Below, piece by piece: positions 44,768-55,609 of a DNA stretch of 64,000 nt. The notes under the pieces were generated by a model. The model did no database searches. It saw only the letters and a list, made by a program, of their open reading frames with translations, and was not told where the DNA came from. This DNA comes from Diphasiastrum complanatum (Eukaryota > Streptophyta > Lycopodiopsida > Lycopodiales > Lycopodiaceae). The DNA is taken from positions 26,481 through 90,480 of the forward strand of contig MU832035.1 of NCBI GenBank assembly GCA_029204225.1, written 5' to 3'. The stretch's first letter is position 1. Each line of letters opens with the position of its first letter. The translations under genes and the position numbers were made by a program.

Positions 44768-46165
44768 GTAGTGTGCCCCGGCACGGTCCATAGCCATGGC
44801 GAACACAGCCTAGGGACCCTGTCAGCAGGATAGGGCCCTAAGTTGGGTCCCGACGTGCAGTCGGCCACGTTAGAGCCACGTGGCCGACACTTGGTAGTAT
44901 GCATGCTACCAATCCTCACACTGGGCTAGGAGGGGCTTGCTCCATATGAGGGAGTAGGCAAGGTTGGGTGGATCAGTTAATGTTTGCCCTACTGTGGTGT
45001 TAGGATCTATTACACGGTGGTTTGTTGCATATCCCTGATAAGAGATGGGAGAGTATATCGATGGACTTTAGGTAGGCTGCCAGCCAAGAAGGCAGTGCAA
45101 ATGCTATCAAAAAGTAGTGAAAATTTCAGCAAGTGATAGGTGAAGAAAATGTCACCGCGTCATCATGAAGTAGGCCACCAACCATGAAGGAGACCCTAAG
45201 GTTTGAAGAGAACCACCTTAGGTAGGGCACCAACCAAGGAGTCATAAATGTTGCCAAGAAGTGAGTCAAGTTGGGTGCCACCCTTCAAAAGAATGAAATT
45301 TGCCCAAGAAAGTGCTCTAATACCAAGTTATGAACTAGCAATGAAGCGTAAGTTGACAATACATGAGGCTAGCAATCTTCCACGAAGAATGATAAAGAAC
45401 ATCACGAAATATCATCAATGGCTAAAGCCTTACAAGCAATATCAAAGGCAAGGAAGAGCCCAGAAAGAGCCCATGTATTACCAAATCATAAGTTGAAAGT
45501 TGAATGTACATAAGACCTACTTATACTCCCTTGAGGAAACCTAAAAGTAGTATTCAAAAATCAAGGGAGATAGACCTTTTGGAGGGAAAATAGTGCACCC
45601 TCCTAAAGGGACCCCACACCAAATATTTAACTAATAAAAGTTTGTTGGCCAGTCCTAAATATAAATGCATAAAAAGGCTTATGGACTTGGGCTCGTGGCC
45701 AAAAAATGAATAAAAGAGCTATATATGTGTAATAAAAGTATGGCGAGGTGAGTAAAATGAGACAAGACCATAACTCTTGGTCATGCTAGAACAACAAGAT
45801 CCATCACTATTCTCAAAAACATGAATCTCATATTGTGCTCTGATCCTTTCATCCTTGCCGTGACGCTTAGTTGGTTCATCCTTGAACATAGCCCCCTATA
45901 GATTGTTACTTTGATGGGGTTTTGTGTTAGATGCAAGAAACCACGAGAAGGCAAAGCTAGTATGTACCACCTAGTCTTGACTCTTGACTCCTTCCAAGTT
46001 CCTTCAAACTTCACATTTTGGAATTTTATTTTGATGTTCAAAGTTAAAGTTAAAACTTTGGTCACTGGTGTTTGAAATTTTTAGATTTGAATTGTTGAAT
46101 GTTTGGAAATTGGCTAAGTTTTTCATGTTCCTTGACTTTTCAAGTAAGTATGGCTCATCATTCAA
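44768..46165. other. Gene-free stretch, probably including an LTR
   Basis: Sequence following the chromovirus fragment; 44890-44911 is a near-perfect palindrome (TTGGTAG...CTACCAA). No second LTR allows boundaries to be set. No other gene recognised. Confidence 0.35.
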
Positions 46166-47150
46166 ATTTTAGAGGCTTGAGGAGATCCAACGCCTCTAGC
46201 GAAGCAAATGGGATTGGTTTCATCATCCCTTGCATGCCATGGCTCACATACTTCATTCATTATGGAGGAGTGAGCAACAGTACGATGATAGGGAGCTCAA
46301 AGATGGTTGGAATGCCTATGTCTCCCATGCTGATCCTAGTGTATGCGAGCAGGATAAGTTGTTGGATGAGCTCCAGATATTCAGGCAGGAGACCATGGAG
46401 TTCTCTAGTGGGCCTGCGCGGTTGAGGGAGTGTAAGTCATACTGCAATCCCAATGTCAGTGATGTCCATGATCATTGATTCATAATTCATTGCAATTTGC
46501 CATCATTAAGTTTTATTATAATTCATTTAAATTTTGTTACATGTAGCCACTTTTTTGATGAATCATGAATTATCCCAATTCTTAGCTTTGCTTTGTGGTC
46601 CTGAATCCTGACTCCTCTTTGATCTTTCAACTTTGATCAAGCCAACTGCATCCTGTGGCAAGAGGCGGAACAAGTTTCGGGTTGATGTTCCCAAATTGCG
46701 TGACCTTGTCGTTAGAATCCTCTCACAAGACTGCTTGTGAGAGGAATTGGAATAATCATTCATTGATTCACACCAGGTAAACTATAATTTCTACCATGTA
46801 CCGAATACTGTGTTTGAAGTTTGGACTTTGAACTATTACCTAGAGGCTTGGTCCTATACATTGAAGTTGAACTTTTAAGTTTTAGGTTTTAACCTTAAAC
46901 CTTGGTCCTTAAGTAACTAGTTTGGAGTTTGAACTTTCAACTAACTTCTGATGTATTATTTCTGATGTCATATGACTACTGAATTTTGAAACTTGAATCT
47001 TGAAAGTTGACATTCAATCCTGACTCCTCCAAATTCTGTTTCAATTTCAATGTGGCATGTACATAGGTGAATCCAGATGAAATCGATGTGGCAAAGGTTC
47101 CAGACTTGCCACCAAGATCATGGGAAGAGGAAGATGTGTACGTCATTTTA
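46166..47150 (+). pseudogene. hAT transposase remnant, second family
   Basis: Three pieces in the right order: WDWFHHPLHAMAHILHSLW with YDDRELKDGWNAYVSHAD and LLDELQIFRQ (46200-46440); VDVPKLRDLVVRILSQDC, with a broken C-ERNWxx-like segment (46690-46760), which is the hAT C-terminal dimerisation motif; and an acidic tail NPDEIDVAKVPDLPP then SWEEEDVYV (47070-47140). Spacing suggests introns between pieces. The similarity with exon 4 of the 49-54 kb element (RPIHAVAHMLHPLWRS) is clear, but the sequences are diverged. N-terminal BED and DUF659 regions are absent. Confidence 0.7.
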
Positions 47151-47230
47151 CATGTATCGTCTAGATTCTAGTTTCTAAAGAGTCAAGACTAGTCAATAAG
47201 TTCTAACCAAATTCCAATGCTCGTCTGACA

Positions 47231-47255
47231 GGGGGGGGGGGGGGGGGGGGGGGGG
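47231..47255 (+). repeat. G25 homopolymer
   Basis: 25 consecutive G. Its exact length is likely unreliable in an assembly. Confidence 0.95.
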
Positions 47256-47769
47256 ACTAAGTTTGCAAGCAATGAGCATAGTTATAAGATAATACATATA
47301 TGATAATACTAAATAGAATCTAGATATTAATTCCTACTTAGTACTTATGGGACTCAAGTTTGAATGTTCAAAGTTCACTATTCAGATTCCAGAATCCAGA
47401 TTGTGTCATGATTCATCATTCAAATTTCATGCACATTGCACATCACACAATGTTGAATGATCAGTCATAATGCACATGCTACAAATGTCAATAGTGAACA
47501 CATGCCACATTGAGCAGTGAGCACTCTTGTAACTCGTGACTTGTCCCTGGTCCTAAACTTTGAAGGCTGACTCCTAACTTCCTTAGTAGTAAGTTCGAAG
47601 TACAGACTTGGAAGTCCTGACCCTTTGCTCGTTTTCGACCCACAAACCTACTTTAGGGCTGTTTTTCTTGGCATTTAGTATTTACCATTGGCTTTTTGTT
47701 CAAAGACACTACACATGTCACATTTCACAATGAACAATCACCCAATTTCCAAAAACAAAAAAAAAGTAG

Positions 47770-47830
47770 TTCAAATCGTTTTCTGATTTGACCCGGGCTG
47801 ACCGATTCGAACCAGTTCAATCAGATGGAA
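47770..47830 (+). repeat. AACCGG-type repeat, right half
   Basis: Contains words (TTTTCTGATT-GA-CC, CTGACCGATTCGAACCAGTT) that align with 55455-55515. Left half missing. Confidence 0.5.
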
Positions 47831-47832
47831 AC

Positions 47833-47834
<2 letters not shown>

Positions 47835-47865
<31 letters not shown>
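47835..47865 (+). repeat. (GA)n microsatellite
   Basis: About 15 AG units immediately after the AACCGG-type repeat half. Confidence 0.95.
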
Positions 47866-47868
<3 letters not shown>

Positions 47869-48940
47869 ATGAAGGGGCGGGATTTATATTGATCAAAGGG
47901 GCTCTCTAATGTATAATTCCCAAGAAAAGCCTGGATCCCAATTAAAAGTAAGCTAGCTATACAAATTTTGGCTGCCCTAATATATAAGCTACTAAATGAT
48001 AACCTGTCTTGAAGTACAATCAACAACTCTGTTTCAAATATAGTCTCAAAAACCCTTGCTCCATCCATAATCAGAGGTTCTACTTTGTGCCATACTCCTT
48101 TAGTTCCAAACATTCATTTGTTTTCCACTAGACCCCCAAGAAACCATTGATAATAGGCCAGGCTTCTAGAAATAAACACAAGTATCTGGATTCACAAATG
48201 ACATTTATACTAAAGATCCCAAGTATGTGCATATAACTCAAATGAATTCACAAAAACCTGTGTCAACATTACTGATGAAAATGAAGATACTTGAGCCTTC
48301 AATGAAAATGTGAAAGAAATAATGTAGGAAAGATGAAGATGCTGATCCTGGAAGTTTATGCCAATTATGCCCAAGAGTAATGCTCCAAAGATGAAAAATG
48401 AAGCCAGAGAATTGGAAGTGCCAAAGTGGATTCTGAATAATATGAACTACATTTAAATTGAAGACATTTATTGTGTACTTGGCTATTTCTTACGACAAAA
48501 TATGTGGACTCGGAGGTAGCAGAGAAGGCAATGGAGCAAGTATAGGCTTGTTCCTGATGTGGTGATCAAGAGACAATGAAGAGGGACTAGGAACTGGCAC
48601 CAAAATGTAGACCCCAAATGGTCTTTGAAACGTGAGTCAGTTGTAACATGTTTCAAATGCTTGAACCTTTCTACTTTTTTCTAAGGGGCTTCAAAATTAA
48701 CATCTAAACAGTGATACAACAATACATGTCCAAGGGAGCATGAATAAGTGAGAGATTCCAATTGAAACAATGATCAAAATGTGAAATTGGAGGCAACATT
48801 GTGAGCATGAAAAATATCATGATGCAATCAATAGCAACGAGGTCGAGACCCCTGACTTCAACGTATCTCTGTACAATGTACGATCATTTGGAGCCAATTT
48901 GAACTGCCAAAGTCAAAAATAAAAGTATCAATTAGGTTTG
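47866..48940. other. Gene-free stretch
   Basis: AT-rich; no recognised protein segment. Many ATGAAA/GATGAAA words at 48270-48420 but no frame. Confidence 0.45.
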
Positions 48941-48942
48941 AA

Positions 48943-48999
48943 TTGAAAGAATCGTTCGGAGCAGGTTTAAACTGGACCAAAAAAAACCCTGGTTCATTG
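48943..48999 (+). repeat. AACCGG-type repeat, left half (split by hAT)
   Basis: GAATCGTTCGGAGC-GGTT-AAC-GG followed by an A-run and CCC matches the left half at 55367-55425. The right half of the same type lies beyond the hAT at 54546-54640. Confidence 0.55.
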
Positions 49000-49009
49000 T
49001 GGATTACTA

Positions 49010-49017
49010 GTTCTAAT
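49010..49017 (+). repeat. 8-bp TSD of hAT, left
   Basis: GTTCTAAT; identical to 54205-54212. Confidence 0.95.
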
Positions 49018-49110
49018 CATAGTTGCACCGCGATTCGCGAATCGCGATTCAAAATCGCGATCAGAATCGCGATCCCGATTCGCGATTCGGGATTTTCCTA
49101 GAATCGTGTA
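49018..49110 (+). repeat. hAT left TIR and subterminal palindromes
   Basis: Starts CATAGTTGCACCG. A perfect 14-bp palindrome CGATTCGCGAATCG lies at 49031-49044, followed by four more CG(A/C)GATTC-like words. Confidence 0.9.
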
Positions 49111-49452
49111 GAATCGAAATTTTTTTTTTTTTTTTTGAAATTTTTTTGTGCAATATGGGTATCAGATGAAAGCTCTGATCGAGGGGAGTATGATTGTGTA
49201 GTTTGCCGACTGTTTCAGGTGCAGGATGGTCCCTTTACGCTAAAGCTGCATCCCATATAAAAAAAAGTGAACACATTGGGGCATTCCTAGTGAACATAGC
49301 AGGAATCTCCCTTTCTCTGATTCTCCCTCTCTCTATCTCTCTCTGATCACGAGTCACAACAAACGGAACTAAAACCATGCTGAACAACAACCTAGCTGAA
49401 TCATCTGAACTTTAGCCTTAAATGAAACAATTTTTGACAAAACAACCATACT

Positions 49453-49454
<2 letters not shown>

Positions 49455-49506
<52 letters not shown>
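49455..49506 (+). repeat. (CT)n microsatellite in hAT
   Basis: About 26 CT units in the 3' flank of the transposase gene. Confidence 0.97.
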
Positions 49507-49507
<1 letters not shown>

Positions 49508-49675
49508 ACCATAAATCATAAACCATAAAACCGAAGTTACTGAACTAAAACCACAAAGAACAATACTGAATCACGACAATGTTGTGAATAGGATCATCAT
49601 AATATATAATATCGGGCCACATGGTACCAAAAAGGGGTACAATGATGTTCCATGAACGTAATGAAAACTATATAA

Positions 49676-52600
49676 CTAAGGCTCGTCAGAGTCATGGTAG
49701 GATAAATCATCCGAATCTGTGGACTGCAGATCCCATGGGTCCACAGATGAATCGGAACTGGAGGGAGCCATATGTCGTGGTGTGGCCCTGGCTCTGCTGC
49801 GTGCTCTGGATCCCTGCTGCGTGCCCTGGCTCTGGACCACCCCCCTCTCCCTGCCTCTACCTCTGCCTCTGCCTCTGCCTCTCTCCCCTCCTCTGGCCCC
49901 CATTTGGCTGCCCCCAGCCCTGTGTCTACTCCGTCGTGCCTGTGTGTCAGGTGGCCGTAACCCTACGCCCTGGGATGGCCCTACCCACTGTGATGATGCC
50001 TGGCCGACGACTGCCTGTGATGCTCCACTCCTGTCTACAAAAAGAGTACTCAGCCCCCCCCTCCTAGAACCTCTAGGTCTCCCCCTAGGCCTACGTGCAG
50101 GAATGGCTGGCTCCTCCTCTGTCTCTGCATCAGGGTCCACTAGCAGGTCAGCCATGTCATCCCCCTGTGCCTCCGCCCACATCTCCTCGTCCTCCTCTGT
50201 ATCTCCCTCAACCCACTCCTCCTCCACATAGTGTGCCCCGAGCATCTCTCCACCCTCCGAGACCTCGTCATCTCCCTCCTCAGCCCTCTCCCTCTGCCTC
50301 TCTGTCCTCCTCTGCCGCCGTAAAGCCCGTGCGTCAGCCTGTGCCTGTCTGTAGAGCTCTCTATGGATCTCATCATCCATCTCCTCCTGTGTGGGTGGTG
50401 CCCGAGGAGCAGCAGCTATCGAATCCACCAAGCAAGTGTCGGGGTCCACCTGCAACCAAAAAGAATACATTGTTGTTAGGCAGGTATTGTGCAACTCACT
50501 GCATATTTTGAAAGCAAATCAATTCACCAAAGCATACCAAGAAAAAAGGGGTGATGATGTGACTCACCTCGAGCATCTGACCCTCTCCTCGTGTGCGCCT
50601 CAGCATACGGCCGTTGGTGTTCACAAACACCAACCGCCTACACTACTCGATGGACAACCTGTTCCTCTTCTGCGTGTGATACAAGGCCCAGGTGCTCCAA
50701 TTCCGCTCACAAGCTCCTGCAGAACAGTCCTGTGCAAGGACTCTCTCAGCCAATCGCCTCAGGTCACCTGTGCTGCGCCCGTGGATGCACCACCATGTAA
50801 CGGGCCTCAGCTGATCCTCCCTCCGCCGACTCTGCTCTCCATCGAAAGGAAACTGGAAGCGCTCAAATGCGAGCAGCTCAAATGCGAGCAGCTGGCTTGC
50901 AATGTTGGCCAGCATCGGACCTATTGGCAAAAGGAAAAACATGGCACATGTAAGACCCCTCAAATTCAGACACTACCAATGAGTACAATACTGCAGTAAC
51001 ATTGCTACCAAATGATTTCTCACACGTACCTGGTCCGGGCCATACGCGCTCCGTGTACTCCACCCATCCCCGGTGCAGCTCCGGATCGTCCCTCTCGTGT
51101 AGAGCGCCACAAGGGGTGTAACATGTGGGCTACGGCGTGGATGGGTCGGTGGAAGTAGTCCCATCTGGCCTCCCAGATGCATGAGATCTCGCGCCTCCTG
51201 CAGCAGACAAATTACAACAATCACTAAACCATAGCATAAAAGAAACGCATCAGACTCGAGTGAGAAACAACAAACTAGACACTGAAGGGTCAGACCTATG
51301 CTCGTCCAAGGCTGACAACAGAATCCCCTCGCCGATGCGCTCCATGAACTCGTAAATGAGACCGAGGGTGCACCCCTCACGGTCTACCAGACGCAGCACT
51401 CTGTAAATGGGTAGTAGGATCCCACTAATCTCCTCAGCAGCTCTCCAGAACTCGTCGCCGTACACAGTGGACTAGAAAAATGCCGAATGGGGGAGGTCTG
51501 TAAAGTCCCGGAAGGCCACGCTGGAAACCATCCGCCGCAATGCATCCTTCACCACCACCAATCGCTCTAGCACCAAGAAGTAAAACGCAAAGCGTGTGGG
51601 TGCGGGCTTCTTCAGGTTTAGGGTGGAGAAGGTGCGGAACAGGGCCAACACACGCCTCTTCCTGGTGACAAAAGTGACCAAGCGCATGGCCGTAGAAGTG
51701 ATCTGCAACACAAACACCCAGTAAAAAAGTTTAGACAGTAGTTGAGACGTGGTTAGCAGCATCGAAAGAAGAAAGCATAGCAAATAGAACAAACTATACC
51801 TCTCTGATCCATGGAGGCGCACATAGGTCATGGATGAGCAAGTCTATGCAATGTGCAGCACAGGGTGTCCACACAATGTTGGGGTGCTCCCTCATCATAA
51901 TCTCGCCCATCTGCTTGCAGTTCGAGGCGTTGTCGGTGACAACCTGAACCACGTGCTCATCTCCGATGTCAGCAATAACATCTCTAATGACCTCCCATAT
52001 GAAATCGGCTGTGATGGCGTCACCACCTCGAGTGGCATCCACGCCACGTAGGAATACTGTGCCAAGCGGGCAAGAAACCAAGACATTGATGACGGATCGC
52101 CGACGAATGTCGGTCCATCCATCGCTCAGTATCGTGCATCCATACCTGTCGCAAAACACCCATTAGCTACATGCAAAAATTACGGCACCAATAAATCCTA
52201 AACACATGCAAAGAGATTACAAAGACAAGTTACTTACTGCTGCCAAGCTGAGCGAATGGAACTCAACTCCCGCGTGATGGTCTCCTCCTCCTGACAAAGC
52301 AACCTGCCTCGTAGTGCCTCTCGCCTGGGAGGTGTCCATGTAGCATCCACGGCCGCCATCTGTGCACAGAACTCCCTGAACACCCAAGTGTCAGCAACAG
52401 CAAAGGCAATGCCGCACTCGTAAAAGAACTGGCCACACAGTCGAGTGCAACGGGCCTGCTGCTCTCTCTGCCAGCCGCATCGATCAAGGGTCTGCTGCCT
52501 GGGCCTAACCCCTCTCTGCTGTGTATATGGTGCTCGTAGTCTGGCATGCCCAACGGATGGCTGATCTGTGGGTGTGTCACTCTCTCTGGCAACATCTGCC

Positions 52601-53235
52601 GAAGCATGTGGTGCATCTGCTGCCGAGGAGGAGGGTCGAGAAGCACCCGCTGCTGCTGAACCAACATGCTCATCTGATGGTCCTGCTGCTGCTGCGGATG
52701 GAACTGAAGGTGCTCTACTGGGCCTTGCACCTGAACCATGCTCTGCCCGTGCTGTACTGGGCCCTGCAACTGTACCATGCTCTGCCCGTGATGTACTGGG
52801 CCCTGCACCTGTACCATGCCCAACCCATGATGTACTACGCCCTGCAGCTATACCATGCCCTGCCCGTGATGTACTAGGCCCAATATCCATGGTAGGCCCT
52901 GCCTGTCTGCCTGTGAGCCCTCCTGCATGCCTACCTGTAGCTGCTCCTGCTGTCTGTCCCTGTCTAGAACCCTGTGATGCAGTACCGGGCCCGTACATGG
53001 TAGACAACCTCTGCAGATCCTCATCAGAAATCCTGGGGCAATCAGATATGCCCAATGTCCGCCCATCTGGCCCTCTGACCCGCAGCAAGTGAGCCCTAAC
53101 CCTGGTGAGTGATCCCGTGAAGTGACCACCGCAATGCAAGCATCTCCATCTGCGGGTGCCTGAGCAATGGTGTGTGCCCACATCCCCGTCGATAAGCTCA
53201 ACCTCGGCCCAAAGGCCTCGGTCCCGCACTGGCAT
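49676..53235 (-). pseudogene. hAT transposase (BED, DUF659, hAT C-terminal), six exons
   Basis: Exons: 53235-52238, 52145-51800, 51702-51296, 51197-51030, 50920-50568, 50449-49676. Donors are GTAAGT, GTATAG, GTCTGA, GTACGT and GTGAGT; acceptors are all CAG or TAG. The coding sum is 3046 nt, one more than a multiple of three, and exon 4 has one apparent extra base near 51090. N-terminal BED zinc finger: C32, C35, H49, C66. Residues 119-170 are four 13-aa repeats. Exon 2 is DUF659 (CTILSDGWTDIRRRSV, VVTDNASNCK, CAAHCIDLLI). Exon 5 is the dimerisation region (AERVLAQDCSAGACERNWS). The C terminus is acidic, then RG-rich (GRGRGRGR). Stops at 51472-51474 and 50643-50645 plus the frameshift disable it. 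Original length about 1014 aa. Confidence 0.88.
52726..52881 (-). repeat. 39-bp coding minisatellite in exon 1
   Basis: Four units encode a 13-residue repeat of the type GPSTSRAEHGTVA (residues 119-170), in a linker between the BED finger and the DUF659 core. Confidence 0.9.
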
Positions 53236-54129
53236 CGTATCAACACGACCCTAAACCTGCAAACAACAAATAATCCGGCAAACGTTCAGTAGAAAAAAAA
53301 AATACATTGCATTGAACAACATTACCGAGCTCAAATACAGCTCAAAATACCAGAGCATACATCAGAACGATTCCAGTTCACACATTATATCAAGTGCCAA
53401 AGAAGAACATGAGATTAGGGCGTGGGATAGAATAATTTCTGTATGAGGGATAACAGGCGACTGACGTTAGCGTCGGAGTTCGTGCAGGCATAAAGGAGTG
53501 CAGTGTGGGCCTAAACCGCGCCCCTAGCAGATGTTTGCACGATGGTCCACGTCTAAACCCTAAAAAGTATGGAATCAGGGCATGAAAATTGAAATTTGTG
53601 ATACGAACGTAGACGGGCGGAACGGAGGTCATAGGAGTCTGTGCAAGCATGTGGAAATGCATTCTAGGCTCAGACATCACCTCACTCGGTTTCCAACAAG
53701 CCATTCTGTGGAAATGGCCAAAATACACAAGCATTTGGAATGTGGTGTTCAAATCTCGCTAGGCGTGTCGTGACGGCTGAAACTGATGCTGTAAAAATCA
53801 CTGTGGGCGTGAAGAAAGGTGGTCTAGAGCCAGACTACGCTCGATTTGGTTGCCTACAGCTCAATGTCAACAATTGCAAAAAATCAAGCCTACACTTACC
53901 AAATATCGAAATTTGGTCGTTTCGCTCTCCACGAAGCTCAGACCCACCCGGCACCGTGCACACCAACTCCGTATCGTCGAGTAGATGCCTGCCAAGTTTT
54001 CACTTGCAAAGATTGGACGCCCACGGCTCTCAGAAAAAAAATTTGCCTCCTCCACTACTGGCGCGGTTCTGTGCGCGAGGAGGAGGCCGAAAATCGGGTT
54101 TTTGTTTTTTTTTTTTTTTTTTTGCGATT

Positions 54130-54204
54130 CTGTCCACGATTCGCTGCAGCGAATCGCGATTCCCGAATCGCGAAGCTGGCGAATCGCGATTCGCTGCAAC
54201 TATG
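54130..54204 (+). repeat. hAT right TIR and subterminal palindromes
   Basis: Ends TGCAACTATG. Contains a perfect 20-bp palindrome at 54137-54156 (CGATTCGCTG and its complement), and further GAATCGCGATTC words at 54151 and 54181. Confidence 0.9.
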
Positions 54205-54212
54205 GTTCTAAT
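54205..54212 (+). repeat. 8-bp TSD of hAT, right
   Basis: GTTCTAAT; identical to the left copy. Confidence 0.95.
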
Positions 54213-55345
54213 AATTGATAGTGATATGAATTTTGAGTATTGTCATTTGTATCTTAACTTCTATCAATTTTGTTCTGCTAATGATTCATGAAGTTGGACT
54301 TTGGCATTTTTTAATATACATCATTCATGTTTGTTCAATTGCATAAGTTTTTGTTTGCAGCTCAAATTGCTCAACGCTACTAGAGGTAACCAGATTACCA
54401 ATCTTTATTCTCAAATTCAATGCACAAACATGTAGACAGATCAATGACCGTGCCACGGACACAATAGTTACTCGTAGTAGTATATGGAAAGTTGTAATTA
54501 GCATTCAAAAACTATTTTTACAAGACTAGAAGGCTTAGCATTAAAAAAAAAAAAAGAGGAGGGAAAAAAAACAGTTCGAACTTCGAATCAATTTCAACCG
54601 ACAAATCGGCCCGATTTCAATTGGCTCAAAACACTACTAAACTGGCTTGGCTATCCATTGGAAGTCTTTGGGGAAAGCATGTTTGAGATTTGGCAAGCTC
54701 CAGTGAACCTTATGCATAAGTTCTCTGGATCTTAAACGTCAATGTGGTCAAGCACTGTGAAAGGTAGAAGAGCAAGGCAGTCCAAACCTAATCTCACAGC
54801 CTTAGATAGATAAGACAAGACTGCATGAAGCACCTTGTTGCTCAAGCATGCAGACTATATAGCAACATCACAAACATGTTGATATATCGAAAATGGCAAG
54901 CTAAAAAACTATGATTCCATCGTTATGATCTAGGTACTCAAAATCCTAGATTACATAGCACACACATGCACGCCTTTGCTACCACATTATCACCCGAGAA
55001 AAATGCACACTTATAGCTTTTGCACAATCACAACTGTCATGTGCCAATCTTAGCATTCAAACATCTAGTCCATTCTTAAACATCAAATTAGCATGGAAAA
55101 ACAAGAAATTGAGAAACTAGATTGAAGTAGCAAACCTTCACCAAAATAGGGAAAGTAAAGGAGTATTATTCGTTGTTATTGATCATTCAACACATTGGGC
55201 CTAAATTCTAGAGCATGAATTACTTCAAGAAAGTTCTCAAAGAAAAGCTTCAAGAACACATAGAATCCAAATTAGACAAGAGTAGAATAGCCTCCAAATT
55301 TAGCACAGCCTCAGCTATTTGTGGTGGTCCTTTTTGCACGAATCA
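54213..55345. other. Gene-free stretch with AACCGG-type half
   Basis: No gene recognised. The right half of the split AACCGG-type repeat is at 54546-54640 (A-run, then CAGTTCGAACTTCGAATC and AAATCGGCCCGATTTCAATTGGC). Confidence 0.45.
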
Positions 55346-55349
55346 CAAT

Positions 55350-55560
55350 TCAAACCTTGAACCACGGTTCGAATCGTTCGAAGCATTCGGAGCCGGTTCG
55401 AACAGGAAAAAAAAAACCCCAAAAAAGCCAAAAAAACGTTTTTAAAAAAAAAATTCAGGGTTAGAACCATTTTCCGATTCGAACCAGCCTGGCCAGTTTG
55501 AACCGGTCGAATCGGCCCAATCAGTTGATTCGAATCAGCCCGATTGGAATTGGCTAGTTA
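55350..55560 (+). repeat. Complete AACCGG-type repeat
   Basis: About 210 bp: TGAACCACGGTTCGAATCG at the left, a central A-run (55407-55455), then CGATTCGAACC, TTTGAACCGGTCGAATCGG and a right end GATTGGAATTGGCTAG. Rich in palindromic GGTTCGAA(C/T)C words. Looks like a short DNA-element (MITE-like), but ends and TSD are not certain. Confidence 0.5.
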
Positions 55561-55609
55561 CCTTGAGTATAAGTTTGGGGCCTTATTTAGCTAAACTAGG
55601 CCTTACAAC

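Larger units (their letters stand above)
49018..54204 (-). mobile_element. Full-length hAT DNA transposon
   Basis: A 5187-bp element with inverted ends CATAGTTGCA(C/G)CG, flanked by a perfect 8-bp duplication GTTCTAAT, the size characteristic of hAT. It carries a single transposase gene on the minus strand in six exons. Both subterminal regions are packed with GAATCGCGATTC-type palindromes (49030-49110 and 54135-54195), likely transposase binding sites, and with poly-T runs (49119-49136, 54105-54123). A (CT)n tract is at 49455-49506. A deletion relative with the same ends is at 57113-57799. The gene carries two nonsense codons and one frameshift, so this copy itself is probably not active. 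Confidence 0.95.

Noticed and set aside
47231-47255. G25 run as a functional quadruplex site
   Set aside because: A bare homopolymer of this length is most simply polymerase slippage or an assembly artefact; no flanking structure supports a role.
49676-53100. Long plus-strand ORFs (for example 49719-50231, 52568-53092)
   Set aside because: They mirror the GC-rich, low-complexity transposase exons on the minus strand and have no domain of their own.
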